Below are positions 7,672 through 17,744 of a stretch of DNA of 22,168 nt, piece by piece (within the stretch, counting starts at the first letter, position 1; the number at the start of each line of letters is the position of its first letter). The translations under genes and the position numbers were made by a program. The notes beneath the pieces were generated by a model that was given only the letters and a program-made list of their open reading frames with translations, made no database searches and was not told the DNA's origin. The DNA is from Prorocentrum cordatum. Taxonomy: Eukaryota; Sar; Dinophyceae; Prorocentrales; Prorocentraceae. The stretch spans positions 574,694 to 596,861 of the forward strand of contig CAUYUJ010001348.1 of assembly GCA_963575745.1 (NCBI GenBank), read 5' to 3'.

Positions 7672-7782
7672 AGGGCGCCAGGTCTGACCTCAATGCAGTC
7701 TCGGAGATGTGGAAACTGGTGGGGCCGCGAATCCCCTTGCCAAAAAACACTCCTTTTCCTCGTTGAGCCAAACTGGCGACGG
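7672..7782 (-). other. 5' leader of element 1
   Basis: Short unique sequence between the ORF1 start and the (CTC)n array. No promoter motif is recognisable. Confidence 0.4.
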
Positions 7783-7961
7783 TCTCCTTCTCCTCCTCCT
7801 CCTCCTCCTCCTCCTCGTCCTCCTCCTCCTCCTCCTCATCCTCCTCCTCCTCTCGCTCCTCATCCCTCTCCTCCTCGTACTCCTCCTCCGCCGCCCTCCT
7901 CTACCTCCCTCCACTGCTCCTCATCCTATTCCTCCTGCCCCTCCTCCTCCTCACCCCCCTC
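7783..7961 (+). repeat. (CTC)n pyrimidine array
   Basis: Nearly pure CTC/TCC units with rare interruptions, followed directly by an (ATC)n block. The minus strand is the corresponding (GGA)n. Confidence 0.95.
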
Positions 7962-9869
<1,908 letters not shown>

Positions 9870-9896
<27 letters not shown>

Positions 9897-10403
9897 AGCT
9901 ATGCGGCAGAAAGGTGCCACCTCATTCGCAAACAAGCTGGCGCACCCAAGAGTGCCCGAGCAATCCATGTGGACCGTGACACCTGGGGACAACATAGTCT
10001 TCTCCGTCTCTGGCAACCTGATATGGTCCTTCCGCAAGAGGTACAACACCGAATTTGGCTGAGACAACCTCGCCATGGCGGTCACCGGTGACAGCTGACC
10101 AGCCTGCAACTCTCGGCGGCGGCCACAACATCTCGAAACCCGCACCGTCCGTGTACACGTGCTGGCCCTGCTGCAAGATAACACCTTCACGAGGCCACTG
10201 TACTCTTTGCGTGCAGGGGTCCTCTGCCAGCCTGCTTGGCCTGCCGATGATATGACCTGGATCTGGAAGCATTCCTAGACAAAAGAGCTCCTGGTCCTCT
10301 CCTCCGGACCCAGTCGTCCAAAGAATCCCGCCGCCAAGCATCATGATCTGGGCACTCAAACCGGCGGTGGAAAATCGCGCCCGCAGCCCCATGGCGTAGC
10401 TGG
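9870..10403 (-). pseudogene. Element 4: truncated, frameshifted RNase H domain
   Basis: In one frame HVYTDGAGFE (Asp at residue 138 of the frame starting at 10560) and VAGWSAVTGD match the first strands of RNase H, where the motif is YTDGSG, then AGW. QVARDGEDYVV corresponds to the Glu-bearing helix. The frame then fails and the next strand, VTVHMDCSGTLG with the third Asp, is read in the neighbouring frame, so a one-base indel lies near 10010. The domain stops within 60 bases of the (CTC)n array, before the His and last Asp motifs. It cannot be functional as it stands. Confidence 0.7.
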
Positions 10404-10422
10404 CACACACACACACACACAC
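10404..10422 (+). repeat. (CA)n dinucleotide repeat
   Basis: Nineteen bases of alternating CA lie at the left edge of the 120-bp tandem duplication. The equivalent junction in the second copy has 12 bases fewer, so the repeat expanded after duplication. It coincides with the place where the zinc and RNase H readings change frame. Confidence 0.9.
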
Positions 10423-10652
10423 CGGAAACCTCCTTTGCAGGATAACTGATGCGCCCTCGACTCCAATAAACATCGGCAATCGTCGCCTTCGGACAACGTT
10501 TGTGGTGATCATGCCGACCTGGAGCGTTCTCCTGGCACACACCAGAAACCTCCTTCGCATGATAACTTATGCGCCCTTGGCTCCAACAAACATTGGCAAT
10601 CGTCGCCTTCGGACAACGTTTGTGGTGATCATGCCAACCCGGAGCGTTCTTC
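10413..10652. repeat. 120-bp direct tandem duplication (two copies)
   Basis: Positions 10425-10532 and 10545-10652 align with about ten mismatches and no gaps, including a run of about 40 identical bases containing CGCCTTCGGACAACGTTTGT. The period is exactly 120 bases, a multiple of three. Confidence 0.92.
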
Positions 10653-10754
10653 TGGCATAGCAACTCGTACAGCGGGGCCCCAAAAATTGGCCCCTTCCAG
10701 AACTTTGAGGATGCCTGGCGAGCCTGCTCGTCTCCGCTGATGGCTCTGCGCGCT

Positions 10755-11235
10755 CTCTCCTCCGCCTTCACCCCCTCCTTCTCCTCCTCCTCCTCCTCCT
10801 CCCCCTCCTCCTCCGCCTCCTCCCCCTCATCCCTCCTCCGCTCCTCCTCCCCTCACTCATCCGCCTCCTCTTCCCTCATCATCATCCCGCTCCTCTCCCC
10901 CTCCTCCTCCTTCCCCGTACTCCTCCTCCTCCTCCTCCTCATCCTCCTCCTCCTCCTCCTCTCCTCCTCTCTCCCTCCTGTCCTCTTTTCCTCATCCTCC
11001 TCCTCTCCTCCTCTCTCCTCCTCCCCTCCTCCCTCTCCTCCTCCTACTCGTCTCCGCTCCTCCCCCTCTTCCTCCTATTCCTCTCCTCCTCCTCCTCCTC
11101 CTCCTCCTCCTCCTCTCCTCCTCCTCCTCCCCTCCTCCTCCTTCTCCTCTCGCCTCTCGCCTCCTCCTCCTCCTCCTCCTCCTCCTCCACCTCCTCCTTC
11201 TCCTCCTCCTCCTCCTTCTCCTCCTCTGCATCCTC
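10755..11235 (+). repeat. (CTC)n pyrimidine array
   Basis: CTC/TCC units with occasional CGC, CAT or TTC interruptions. Both strands show long low-complexity open frames (Ser/Pro on plus, Arg/Glu on minus) that are not genes. Confidence 0.95.
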
Positions 11236-11395
11236 CGCCCACCATGGCAGCAAGACCAGCGGGCGCGGTAGGCGCCACCGATGGTACGCTACCTGACGTC
11301 CAGCGGGGGACACGGCCTGCAGCGAGGGCCGTAAGCTCGCGTGTCCCACGCTCTCCGTGCTGGCGGCCTGGGCCAAGGCGGGGGGGAGGGGACAG
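11236..11395. other. Unique island inside pyrimidine arrays
   Basis: About 160 bases of non-repetitive GC-rich sequence with a short inverted pair, GGGACACG at 11307-11314 and CGTGTCCC at 11340-11347. No gene is identifiable. Open frames crossing it continue from the flanking repeats. Confidence 0.6.
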
Positions 11396-11516
11396 TCCGC
11401 CTCCTCCTCCTCTACTCCTCCTCCTCTCCTCCTCCTCCTCCGTTGCCTCTCCGTCTCTCCTCTCCCCCCGTCCGCCCTCTTCCCCTAGCACGCGTCCTCA
11501 GTCTCACCTCCCCCCC
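11396..11516 (+). repeat. (CTC)n array with degenerate right end
   Basis: CTC/TCC units to about 11465, then C-rich degenerate sequence leading into (ATC)n. The order CTC then ATC repeats that seen at 7783-7990. Confidence 0.9.
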
Positions 11517-12264
11517 TCATCATCAATACCAGCATCACCATGAACAGCAGCATCAACAACATTGTCTCAACACTAACACTCATCATCATTAGCAGCAGCA
11601 TCATCAGCATCAGCATCAGCATCATCATCATCAGCATCACCAACATCATCATCACCATCATCATCATCATCATCATCATCACCATCATCATCATCAGCAG
11701 CATCATCATCATCAGCAGCAGCATCATCATTATCATCAGCAACAGCATCACCACCACCGTCATCCTCATCACCAGCATCACCACCATCATCATCATCATC
11801 ATCATCATCATCAGCAGCAGCATTGGTATCATCAGCATCATCAGCAGCATCAGCATCCTCATCACCACCATAATTAGCAGCATCAGCAATATCATCAGCA
11901 GCAGCAGCATCATCAGCATCAGCATCAGCACCAGCTCCAGCATCAGTGCCACCATCAGCAGTCGCATAAAAATTACCATGATCGTCATCAGCATCATCCG
12001 CAGCATTATCATCATCAGCATCAGCATCATCCTCGTTATCATCATTATCATCATCACCATCAACATCATCATCATCGTCATCCGCCTCATCAACATCATG
12101 GTAATCACCATCGCCATCATCAGCATCATCACCACCATCATCATCGTCATCAACATCAACATCATCATGAACATCACCATCAGCAGCACCGTCATCGTCA
12201 GCATCAGCATCGTTACCATCCGCAGCATACTCATCATCAATATCATCAGCAGCAGCAGCATCAC

Positions 12265-12313
<49 letters not shown>

Positions 12314-13016
12314 GTCAGCACCATCATCATCACCATTAACATCAGCATCATTAGCATCGGTACCATCATCATCATCATCAGCAGCAGCAGCATCATCATC
12401 ATCATCATCATCAGCATCATCAGCATCATCATCATCATCAGCATCACTCTCGCCACCAGCATCAGCAGCAGCATCATCATCAACGTCATCATCATCATCA
12501 TGATCATCATCATCATCAGCATCATCATCATTATCATCGTCACCATCAGCAACACCATCAACATCCTCGCACTCATCAATGCAATCATCAACAACAACAT
12601 CGTCGCCGTCATTGTCGTCGTCTTCACCGTCACCATCACCAGCATCGTCATCATCATCATCATCATCAGCATCAGCATCATCATCAGCAGCATCTTGACC
12701 ATCACCATCATCATCCTCATCATCATCCTCATCATCATTATCATCATCATCATAATCATCAGTATCATCAGCAGCATCATCAACATCAGCTTCGTCTTCA
12801 TCGTCGTCGTCATCGGCATCGTCATCATCAGCAGCATCAGCATAACCAACATCATCACCACCATAGCATCACCATCATCATCAGCAGCCTCATTCCAATT
12901 ATCAATCGAGTCGCTAGTATCATCAGCATCGTCCACATCATGAACATCACCACCAGCATCGTCAGCATGATCATCATCAGCAGCATCGTCAGAATCAGAA
13001 TCACCACCATCATCAA
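11517..13016 (+). repeat. (ATC)n compound microsatellite, 1.5 kb
   Basis: ATC/CAT units mixed with AGC, ACC and GTC. The longest near-pure run is around 12260-12315. Long open frames on both strands (467 and 483 codons) are products of the repeat. Confidence 0.97.
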
Positions 13017-13071
13017 TTACCCCAGTGCGACCCTACCTAGAAGTTTGAGCCCCTAGGAAAGCAGCATTAGT

Positions 13072-13376
13072 TGCTATGCTATGCTATGCTATGCTATGCC
13101 ATGCAATGCTGCGCTGTGATATGATATGCTATGCTATGCTAAGCTGCGCTATGCTATGCTATGCTAAGCTATGCTATGTCATGCTGCGCTGTGCTATGCT
13201 AAGCTATGCTATGCTATGCTATGCTATGCTAAGCTGCGCTATGCTATGCTATGCTACTCTACGCTGCGCTATGCTATGCTATGCTATGCTATGATAAGCT
13301 ATGCTATGATATGCTGTGCTGCGCTATGCTATGCTACGCTATGCCATGCTATGCTATGCTGTGCTCTGCTATGCTA
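13072..13376 (+). repeat. (GCTAT)n pentanucleotide satellite
   Basis: About sixty 5-bp units of GCTAT with GCTGC, GCTAA and GATAT variants. All plus frames give 15-base periodic reading (Met-Leu-Cys-Tyr-Ala), explaining the 72- and 68-codon open frames here. Confidence 0.95.
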
Positions 13377-13496
13377 AAGCGCAGCGAAGCTAAGATGAAG
13401 GTAAGCTAAGCTAAGATAAACCTGAGCTAAGATGAAGCTAAGCTAAGCTAAGATGAAATAAGCTAAGCTAAAATGAGATAAGCAACGCTAAGCTAA
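13377..13496 (+). repeat. (GCTAA)n pentanucleotide satellite
   Basis: The array changes abruptly from GCTAT to GCTAA/GATAA/GATGAA units and continues for 120 bases, ending at CTAAGGGG. Confidence 0.92.
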
Positions 13497-13536
13497 GGGG
13501 ACGTAACTGGGGGAACCGCGGGGCGGATCCTGGGGG

Positions 13537-13553
13537 AATCGCCCGGGGCGATT
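13537..13553. repeat. Palindrome AATCGCCC-G-GGGCGATT
   Basis: A perfect 8-base stem with a single-base centre, in the unique 120-bp stretch between the GCTAA satellite and the next (ATC)n block. Confidence 0.85.
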
Positions 13554-13594
13554 TACACTGCCCGGCCCTTTAAGCCAGGAGGGTAAGAACCCTT

Positions 13595-13609
13595 CTAGGC
13601 AGAGCCTAG
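13595..13609. repeat. Short hairpin CTAGGC-AGA-GCCTAG
   Basis: A perfect 6-base stem with a three-base loop. The flanking CTTCTAGG...TAGGG is related, inverted, to CCCTACCTAGAAG at 13031-13043 on the other side of the pentanucleotide satellite. Confidence 0.7.
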
Positions 13610-13617
13610 GTAGGGAA

Positions 13618-13836
13618 TAACATCAACATCATCAGCATCATCGGCGGCCTCAGTAGCATCACCATCATCGTCGTCATCATCAGCAGCAGCATCATCACCC
13701 TCGTCGTCATCAGCAGCATCATCAGCAGCATCATCACACTCATCGTCGTCGTCATCATCATCAGCACCATCACCGTCGTCATCATCAGCATCAGCGTCAT
13801 CATCATCAGCATCGTCGGCGGCCTCAGTAGCATCAC
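13618..13836 (+). repeat. (ATC)n compound microsatellite
   Basis: ATC, AGC and GTC units. CGGCGGCCTCAGTAGCATCA occurs near both ends (13643 and 13817), indicating an internal duplication. Confidence 0.93.
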
Positions 13837-13837
13837 C

Positions 13838-13856
13838 CTTTGGAAGAGTTCCAAAG
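13838..13856. repeat. Hairpin CTTTGGAA-GAG-TTCCAAAG
   Basis: A perfect 8-base stem with a three-base loop at the right edge of the (ATC)n block. No T-run follows, so there is no reason to call a terminator. Confidence 0.8.
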
Positions 13857-14036
13857 TAAAGGCAAACCGATTAACAGATTTAAGCGAGATGTTGTATCTG
13901 TGTCTTCTATGTAGAAATGTTTAAGTGCTTTGCGACGCCCGAGCCCTCCTCGTTTCTCCCCCGGGAGTTCACGGCCAGGAGATTTGGCTCAGCGTGTCGC
14001 GGCGGCGGCCCTGGCGACACGCCATGCATTGCGAAC
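13857..14036. other. Unique stretch with a 9-bp hairpin
   Basis: A locally AT-rich 75 bases give way to GC-rich sequence. GCGTGTCGC at 13992-14000 pairs perfectly with GCGACACGC at 14014-14022. No gene is seen; the open plus frames (84 and 93 codons, from 13925-13930) lack recognisable features. Confidence 0.5.
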
Positions 14037-14393
14037 GGATAGCGCGTCGCTCCGCTCCGCGGGGCGGAAGGCTGGGAAAAGCTCGGCTTCGTGGACCCCT
14101 GGGGACCGCGAAGTGCATCGCGTTCTGTGGCAACTCATGGAAGCCTCCCATACCATCTTGCCGGCTCTTGCGACTCGACGCTAAATCGACGCTAAATCGA
14201 CGCTAATTGACGCTGCATCGACGCAAATCGACCCTAATCGACGCTATGTCATCGACTCCCAAACGCTAGTCGACGGTAGTCGACGTTAAAGGCGGAATTG
14301 CGAGGGTACACCAGGCTCCCATCATTTGTCACCGAATATAGCGTGTACCCCCGAGGCGTGGTGGGCCAGAGCAGGCGAAGCGACACGCTATCC
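14037..14393. repeat. Inverted-repeat block enclosing an 11-bp array
   Basis: The 19 bases at 14037-14055 (GGATAGCGCGTCGCTCCGC) are matched in reverse complement by 14375-14393 at 17 positions. The block is about 357 bp. It may be a non-autonomous element with inverted ends, but no flanking target duplication is visible. Confidence 0.5.
14175..14290 (+). repeat. TCGACGCTAAA 11-bp tandem repeat
   Basis: Three nearly perfect 11-base units start at 14175, followed by six or more degenerate ones (TGACGCTGCA, TCGACGCAAA, TCGACCCTAA, and so on) to about 14290. Confidence 0.88.
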
Positions 14394-14446
14394 AAAGGCG
14401 CACGACCCTAAGCGGGGCGTCGTCGCGGAGGACGGAGTCGCGGCAG

Positions 14447-14461
14447 GTCGTCGTCGTCGTT

Positions 14462-14519
<58 letters not shown>

Positions 14520-14553
14520 TCGTGATCGTCGTCGGCGTCGTCGTCGTCGGCGA
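14447..14553 (+). repeat. (CGT)n microsatellite
   Basis: More than 25 GTC/CGT units, pure over most of 14464-14518, then interrupted by CAT, GAT and GGC. Confidence 0.95.
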
Positions 14554-14706
14554 GCGCAGGCCGCCGACGGCGACCCCCCCGCCCACGCGGAGGGCCTCAG
14601 GCGGCGACGCGGGCGCTCCTGCGAGACGCCCGCCGCACGCCGCCTGGCGGTCGCCGGGAGGGCGCGCGCGCGCCCTGAGCAGGCAGACCAGCGGGCTCGA
14701 CGGTGT
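14554..14706. other. GC-rich linker
   Basis: Very GC-rich sequence with long open frames on both strands that continue into flanking repeats. No motif is recognisable. Confidence 0.5.
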
Positions 14707-14714
14707 GGGCTCGA

Positions 14715-14749
<35 letters not shown>

Positions 14750-14946
14750 GCGGCGGCGGCGCCGGCAGCGGCGACGAAGGCGGCGAAGGCGTCAGCGGCG
14801 GCCGCGACGAAGACGACGTCTTCCTTGGCGGCGGCGGCGGCGACGGGAGGAACAGCGGCAACGGCGGCGGCGACGACGACCGCGACGGCGGGGTCGACGA
14901 CAGTAACGGCGGAGGCGACGGCGACGGCGACGAGGTCGAGGAGTAG
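14707..14946 (+). repeat. GGC/GAC degenerate trinucleotide array
   Basis: Units of GGC, GAC, GAA and AGC keep a period of three to the GAGGAGTAGTAG at its end. The plus frame reads Gly/Asp-rich, which is explained by the repeat. Confidence 0.88.
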
Positions 14947-15125
14947 TAGGATGCTGAGCAGGCAGAGGGAAGAGGAAGAAAAGGACGGAGGGAGACGGCA
15001 GGACTTATGAGGTAGGAGGGAGGAGGGGGGACAGACAGAACGAATGAGTGGGGAAAATTAGGTAGAGGATGTCGGTCGCCAGAGGGTTTCCTCCTGCTTC
15101 TCCTTCTGGCCACCACTTTTTCCAA
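14947..15125. other. Purine-rich linker
   Basis: Unique purine-biased sequence between two arrays. Nothing further can be supported. Confidence 0.5.
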
Positions 15126-15386
15126 CACATCCTCCTTCTCCTCCTCCTCCTCCTCATCCTCCTCCTCCTCCTCCACTCCTTCCTCCTCCTCCTCCTGCTC
15201 CGCTTCCTCCTCCTCCCCCTCCTTTTCCTCCTCCTCCCCTTCTCATTCTCTTCGTTTCCTTCCTCCTCCTCCGCCTCCTCCGCCTCGTCCACCTCCTCGT
15301 CCTCCTCCTCCTTCTCCTCCTCGTCCTCCATTTCCTTCTTCTTCTCCTCCTCCTCCTCCTCGACCTCCTCCTCCTCCTCCTCGCCG
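15126..15386 (+). repeat. (CTC)n pyrimidine array
   Basis: CTC/TCC units with scattered TTC, CGC and CAT, ending at TCGCCGACCCCGC. Confidence 0.93.
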
Positions 15387-15832
15387 ACCCCGCTCGTCCT
15401 ACCCCCATGTCTGCCCCCATCTCCCGCCGGCGACGACGGCGCGTGTTGCCCTCCGACGCGCAGGGCGCGCCGAAGAAGTCGCCCTCCGCACGCGCGCGCA
15501 GGGTCCCAGGCGCGCTGTTTTCTGCCCTCCTGCGGGCTCTCGCCGCCCTGCTCAGCGCCGCCCTGCTCAGCGCGCAGGCCGGCGGGCCACGACGGGGGCT
15601 TCGAGAGCCGGGGAAGCGATGGGGGCCAGGGGCGAGGCACTGTTGGGGAGTGGAAGAGACAGCCCGACGGGGGGAAGGAGGGTGAGGAGGGGGAGCATTT
15701 GGAGCACTGGCGCAACACAGCGTGCGGGAAGGGAGCAAAAAGGAGGCAGGAGGTGGGGCGACGAACGGCTGGCTGACGCCTGAGCTGTAGCCACCGCTAG
15801 CTCGCGCTCCGCCCCAGCAGCGAGGTCCGTAT
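15387..15832. other. GC-rich unique region between CTC and GAG arrays
   Basis: About 450 bases without a recognisable gene. Frames on both strands are open only because the sequence is GC-rich and the neighbouring arrays lack stops. A perfect 15-base tandem duplication, GCCGCCCTGCTCAGC, lies at 15542-15571. Confidence 0.55.
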
Positions 15833-16588
15833 GGGAGGAACGGAGGGAGGAGGGGGAAGGAGGATGAGGAGAAGGAGGATGAGGAGGAGTAGGAGGAGGA
15901 GGAGCAGGAGCAGCAGCAGCAGCAGGAGGAGGAGGAGAAGCAGGAGGAGAAGCAGGAGCAGGAGGAGGAGGCGGAGGAGCAAGAGGAGGAGGAGGAGGAG
16001 GAGGAGGAGGAGGAGGAGGAGGAGGAGAGGAGGAGGGGGAGGAGGAGGAGTAGGTGGGAGGAGGAGGAGGAGGAGGGGAGGAGGAGGAGCAGGAGGAAGC
16101 AGAGGAGCAGGAGGAGAAGCAGGAGCAGGTGGAGGAGGGGAGGAGCAGGAGGAGGAGGAGGAGGAGGACGAGGTGGAGGAGTAGTAGGAGGAGAAGAGGA
16201 GGAGGAGGAGGAGGAAGAGGAGGAGGAGGGGAGGAGGAGGAGGAGGAGGAGAAGGAGGAGGAGGAGGAGGAGAAGACGGAGGAGCAGGAGCAGGAGCAGG
16301 AGGGACGCTGAGGAGCAGGAGGAGGAGGAGGGAGGGAGGGAGGAGGAGGAGGAGGAGGAGGGGAGGAGGAAGGAGGAGGAGGAGGAGGAGGAGGAGGAAG
16401 GAGAGGAGCAGGAGGAGGAGGAGGCGGAGGAGCAGGAGGAGGAGCAGGGCAGGAGGAGGAGGAGGAGGAGGAGGCGGAGGAGGAGGAGGAGGAGGAGGAG
16501 GAGCATGAGGAGGAGCAGGGGGAGCAGGAACAGGAGGAGGAGGCGGAGGAGGCGGAGGAGGAGGAGGAGGAGGAGGGGGGGAGGAATA
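15833..16588 (+). repeat. (GAG)n purine array, 0.75 kb
   Basis: GGA/GAG units with interspersed GCA and GCG. It is the reverse-strand counterpart of the (CTC)n arrays to the left, so the repeat polarity flips between 15386 and 15833. The minus-strand Ser/Pro/Leu frames of more than 250 codons that cross it are artefacts of the repeat. Confidence 0.95.
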
Positions 16589-16699
16589 GGTTTTGTTCAC
16601 GCTCGACCCATGCAGACCCCATCGGGTGGGGACCATCTCTCCTCACAGCACAGTCCAAGGAGAGGGCAAGAACTGTACTTGCTTGTCCCTCTTGATATG

Positions 16700-16963
16700 C
16701 TGTGGGTGTCGGCCATGGCAGGAATATTTCCAGGCCGTAAGTCCTGCGCCAACCATCTGTTGGACGCAGGCTTCACCCAGCTTCTTGACACGGCCTCCTG
16801 TGCTGTTGAAACCGCATCGACGGCAGATACAGAGGAACGAGCCATCTGAGCAGTCAACCACAGCGCATTGGTGATGGTGCTGCTCTAAAAGGCTCGGGCA
16901 GAGACGGGGCGGCACCACACAGTGGCCAGGCGCAAGCTGCGCCTCACCACGCTTGCCACGCAA
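16700..16963 (-). pseudogene. Element 3: CxxCG zinc tail
   Basis: The frame starting at 16963 contains CICRRCGFNSTGGRVKKLG with Cys at residues 45, 47, 50 and 66, then WKYSCHGRHPQHI. The spacing CxxCG followed about 15 residues later by LGxxC matches the tail after RNase H in element 1. It lies one frame away from the RNase H frame. In the intact ancestor it was probably the C-terminus of the same polyprotein. A zinc-binding role is inferred from the cysteines only. Confidence 0.6.
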
Positions 16964-17744
16964 GCATGATCCGCACTGCCAGAAATTCTCCCGTCCAGGC
17001 CCACTCGTGCGACGTTTTCAACGCGATAGCTGACTTGGACGGCTTGATAGATTGCACGCCTGAAAAATCCAGCCGCGGCCATCTTGGCAAAATCTTCGCC
17101 GCCAGCAAGATGGCGGCCTTGGAAACCTTAATATCGCGCTCCACACGAAATAGCACGTCTGGAGAGGCCTGGGGATGAACTCCAGCACCCTGCTTCGCAG
17201 CAAGGTCCGCCAGAAAATTGCCAGTCCTTCTCCAGACCTCTTGCTCAGAAATCCCAGCTTCTCTCATATCTTTGTGCGCGGCGACCTTCACAATCCCCTG
17301 GAGGTTAGGACCCGCCCCAGAGAAAGCTTCCAGCACAGAGCCCGCGCAAGCCATGTGCCCACCGAGGCGGCTCCTAGGGTCCCTGGAGCAGACCGAGACC
17401 ACCGACGCACAGTCACAAAACAGGGAAGCGGGACCGTCTAGGTTGACCCCCGCCGCAGCCAACGAGGAAAATTCGCCAGCCTGTGAGGACTGCGGCAGGT
17501 GCGCCCAGACAGGTCCAAAGACTCTGGCCAGCACGTGGCCCTGTTCAGACAAATGCACAAAGGTCCAACCAGCCCTAGACAATTCACGGACCTTGGACTG
17601 AAAGCAGCTACCATCCAGGAAAAGGTTTCCTTCGAATCGAACGTTCTCGGGCCCAGGAAACTTCAAACCCGAGTCCAGGAACCCCTGCTCGAAGAACTCG
17701 ACCTGAACCCCGCCCATTCCTTGCTGACAGACAGGCTGCTGCAC
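16944..17744 (-). CDS. Element 3: RNase H domain with complete catalytic set
   Basis: This 266-codon open frame is a type I RNase H-like domain, which would degrade RNA in RNA-DNA hybrids. LFLDGSCF gives Asp44, AGWTFV the paired strand, AGEFSSLAAAGV gives Glu91, LFCDCASVV gives Asp111, VAAHKDM gives His157, and TGNFLADLAAKQGA gives Asp180. All four catalytic acids and the His expected of the family are present, unlike in elements 1 and 4. The frame is open upstream of the Met at 17744, so this Met is probably not a true start. Residues beyond 190 show no known motif. It has no RT attached, so it is either a truncated retroelement or, less likely, a retained domain. Confidence 0.72.
   Translation of the reverse strand: MQQPVCQQGMGGVQVEFFEQGFLDSGLKFPGPENVRFEGNLFLDGSCFQSKVRELSRAGWTFVHLSEQGHVLARVFGPVWAHLPQSSQAGEFSSLAAAGVNLDGPASLFCDCASVVSVCSRDPRSRLGGHMACAGSVLEAFSGAGPNLQGIVKVAAHKDMREAGISEQEVWRRTGNFLADLAAKQGAGVHPQASPDVLFRVERDIKVSKAAILLAAKILPRWPRLDFSGVQSIKPSKSAIALKTSHEWAWTGEFLAVRIMLAWQAW

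Larger units (their letters stand above)
2222..7771 (-). mobile_element. Element 1: decayed LINE-like retrotransposon (ORF1-EN-RT-RNase H)
   Basis: Reading the minus strand from 7671 downward, the pieces occur in the order expected of one retroelement. They are an ORF1 with a RanBP2-type zinc finger and coiled coil, an endonuclease-like domain, RT fingers, motif A, a motif C derivative, a CxxC..H..C knuckle, RNase H and a CxxCG tail. At least six frame changes and several stops separate them, so ORF2 is dead while ORF1 is open. The 5' side meets (CTC)n at about 7783 and the 3' side fades before the assembly gap. No poly-A tail or target duplication could be identified. The order and motifs are seen directly; the family assignment is by recognition. 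Confidence 0.85.
10404..10739 (-). pseudogene. Element 4: duplicated Cys/His (zinc-knuckle-like) region
   Basis: The frame starting at 10771 reads twice through a 40-residue unit. Each copy contains NAPGxHDHHKRCPKATIA, then a WSxGRISYxAKEVSG segment. After the second copy comes CQLRHGAAGAIFHRRFECP. The last motif matches the CxxC..HRxxxC knuckle that precedes RNase H in this type of element, with the second Cys changed to Arg. The repeated units have a Cys, His and Cys in similar order and may be tandem derivatives of the same knuckle, but that is inference. The duplication preserves the frame. Confidence 0.55.

Noticed and set aside
11485-12943. 483-codon minus and 467-codon plus open frames
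   Set aside because: Same cause: an ATC array lacks stops in most frames. No start context, motif or non-periodic segment supports a gene.
13076-13377. Cys/Met/Tyr/Ala repetitive peptides that might be taken for a metal-binding protein
   Set aside because: Period 15 bases from a 5-bp satellite; the peptide repeat follows from the DNA repeat.
13838-13856. Hairpin considered as a transcription terminator
   Set aside because: No T-run follows and no bacterial gene organisation is present.
13982-13991. ATTTGGCTCA, similar to the 3' end of the dinoflagellate spliced leader
   Set aside because: Only about ten bases match and the upstream part of the leader is absent; too weak to call a relict leader of a retroposed cDNA.
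14326-14946. 206-codon plus frame, Arg-rich then Gly/Asp-rich
   Set aside because: It spans (CGT)n and GGC/GAC arrays with a GC-rich linker; all frames are open and no domain is visible.
15542-15571. Perfect 15-bp tandem duplication
   Set aside because: Real, but two short copies in GC-rich DNA are common and no further structure supports significance.
15154-16658. 450-, 363- and 279-codon minus frames, Ser/Leu/Pro-rich
   Set aside because: They read through the (GAG)n array and GC-rich linker; similar lengths in all three frames show absence of stops, not coding.
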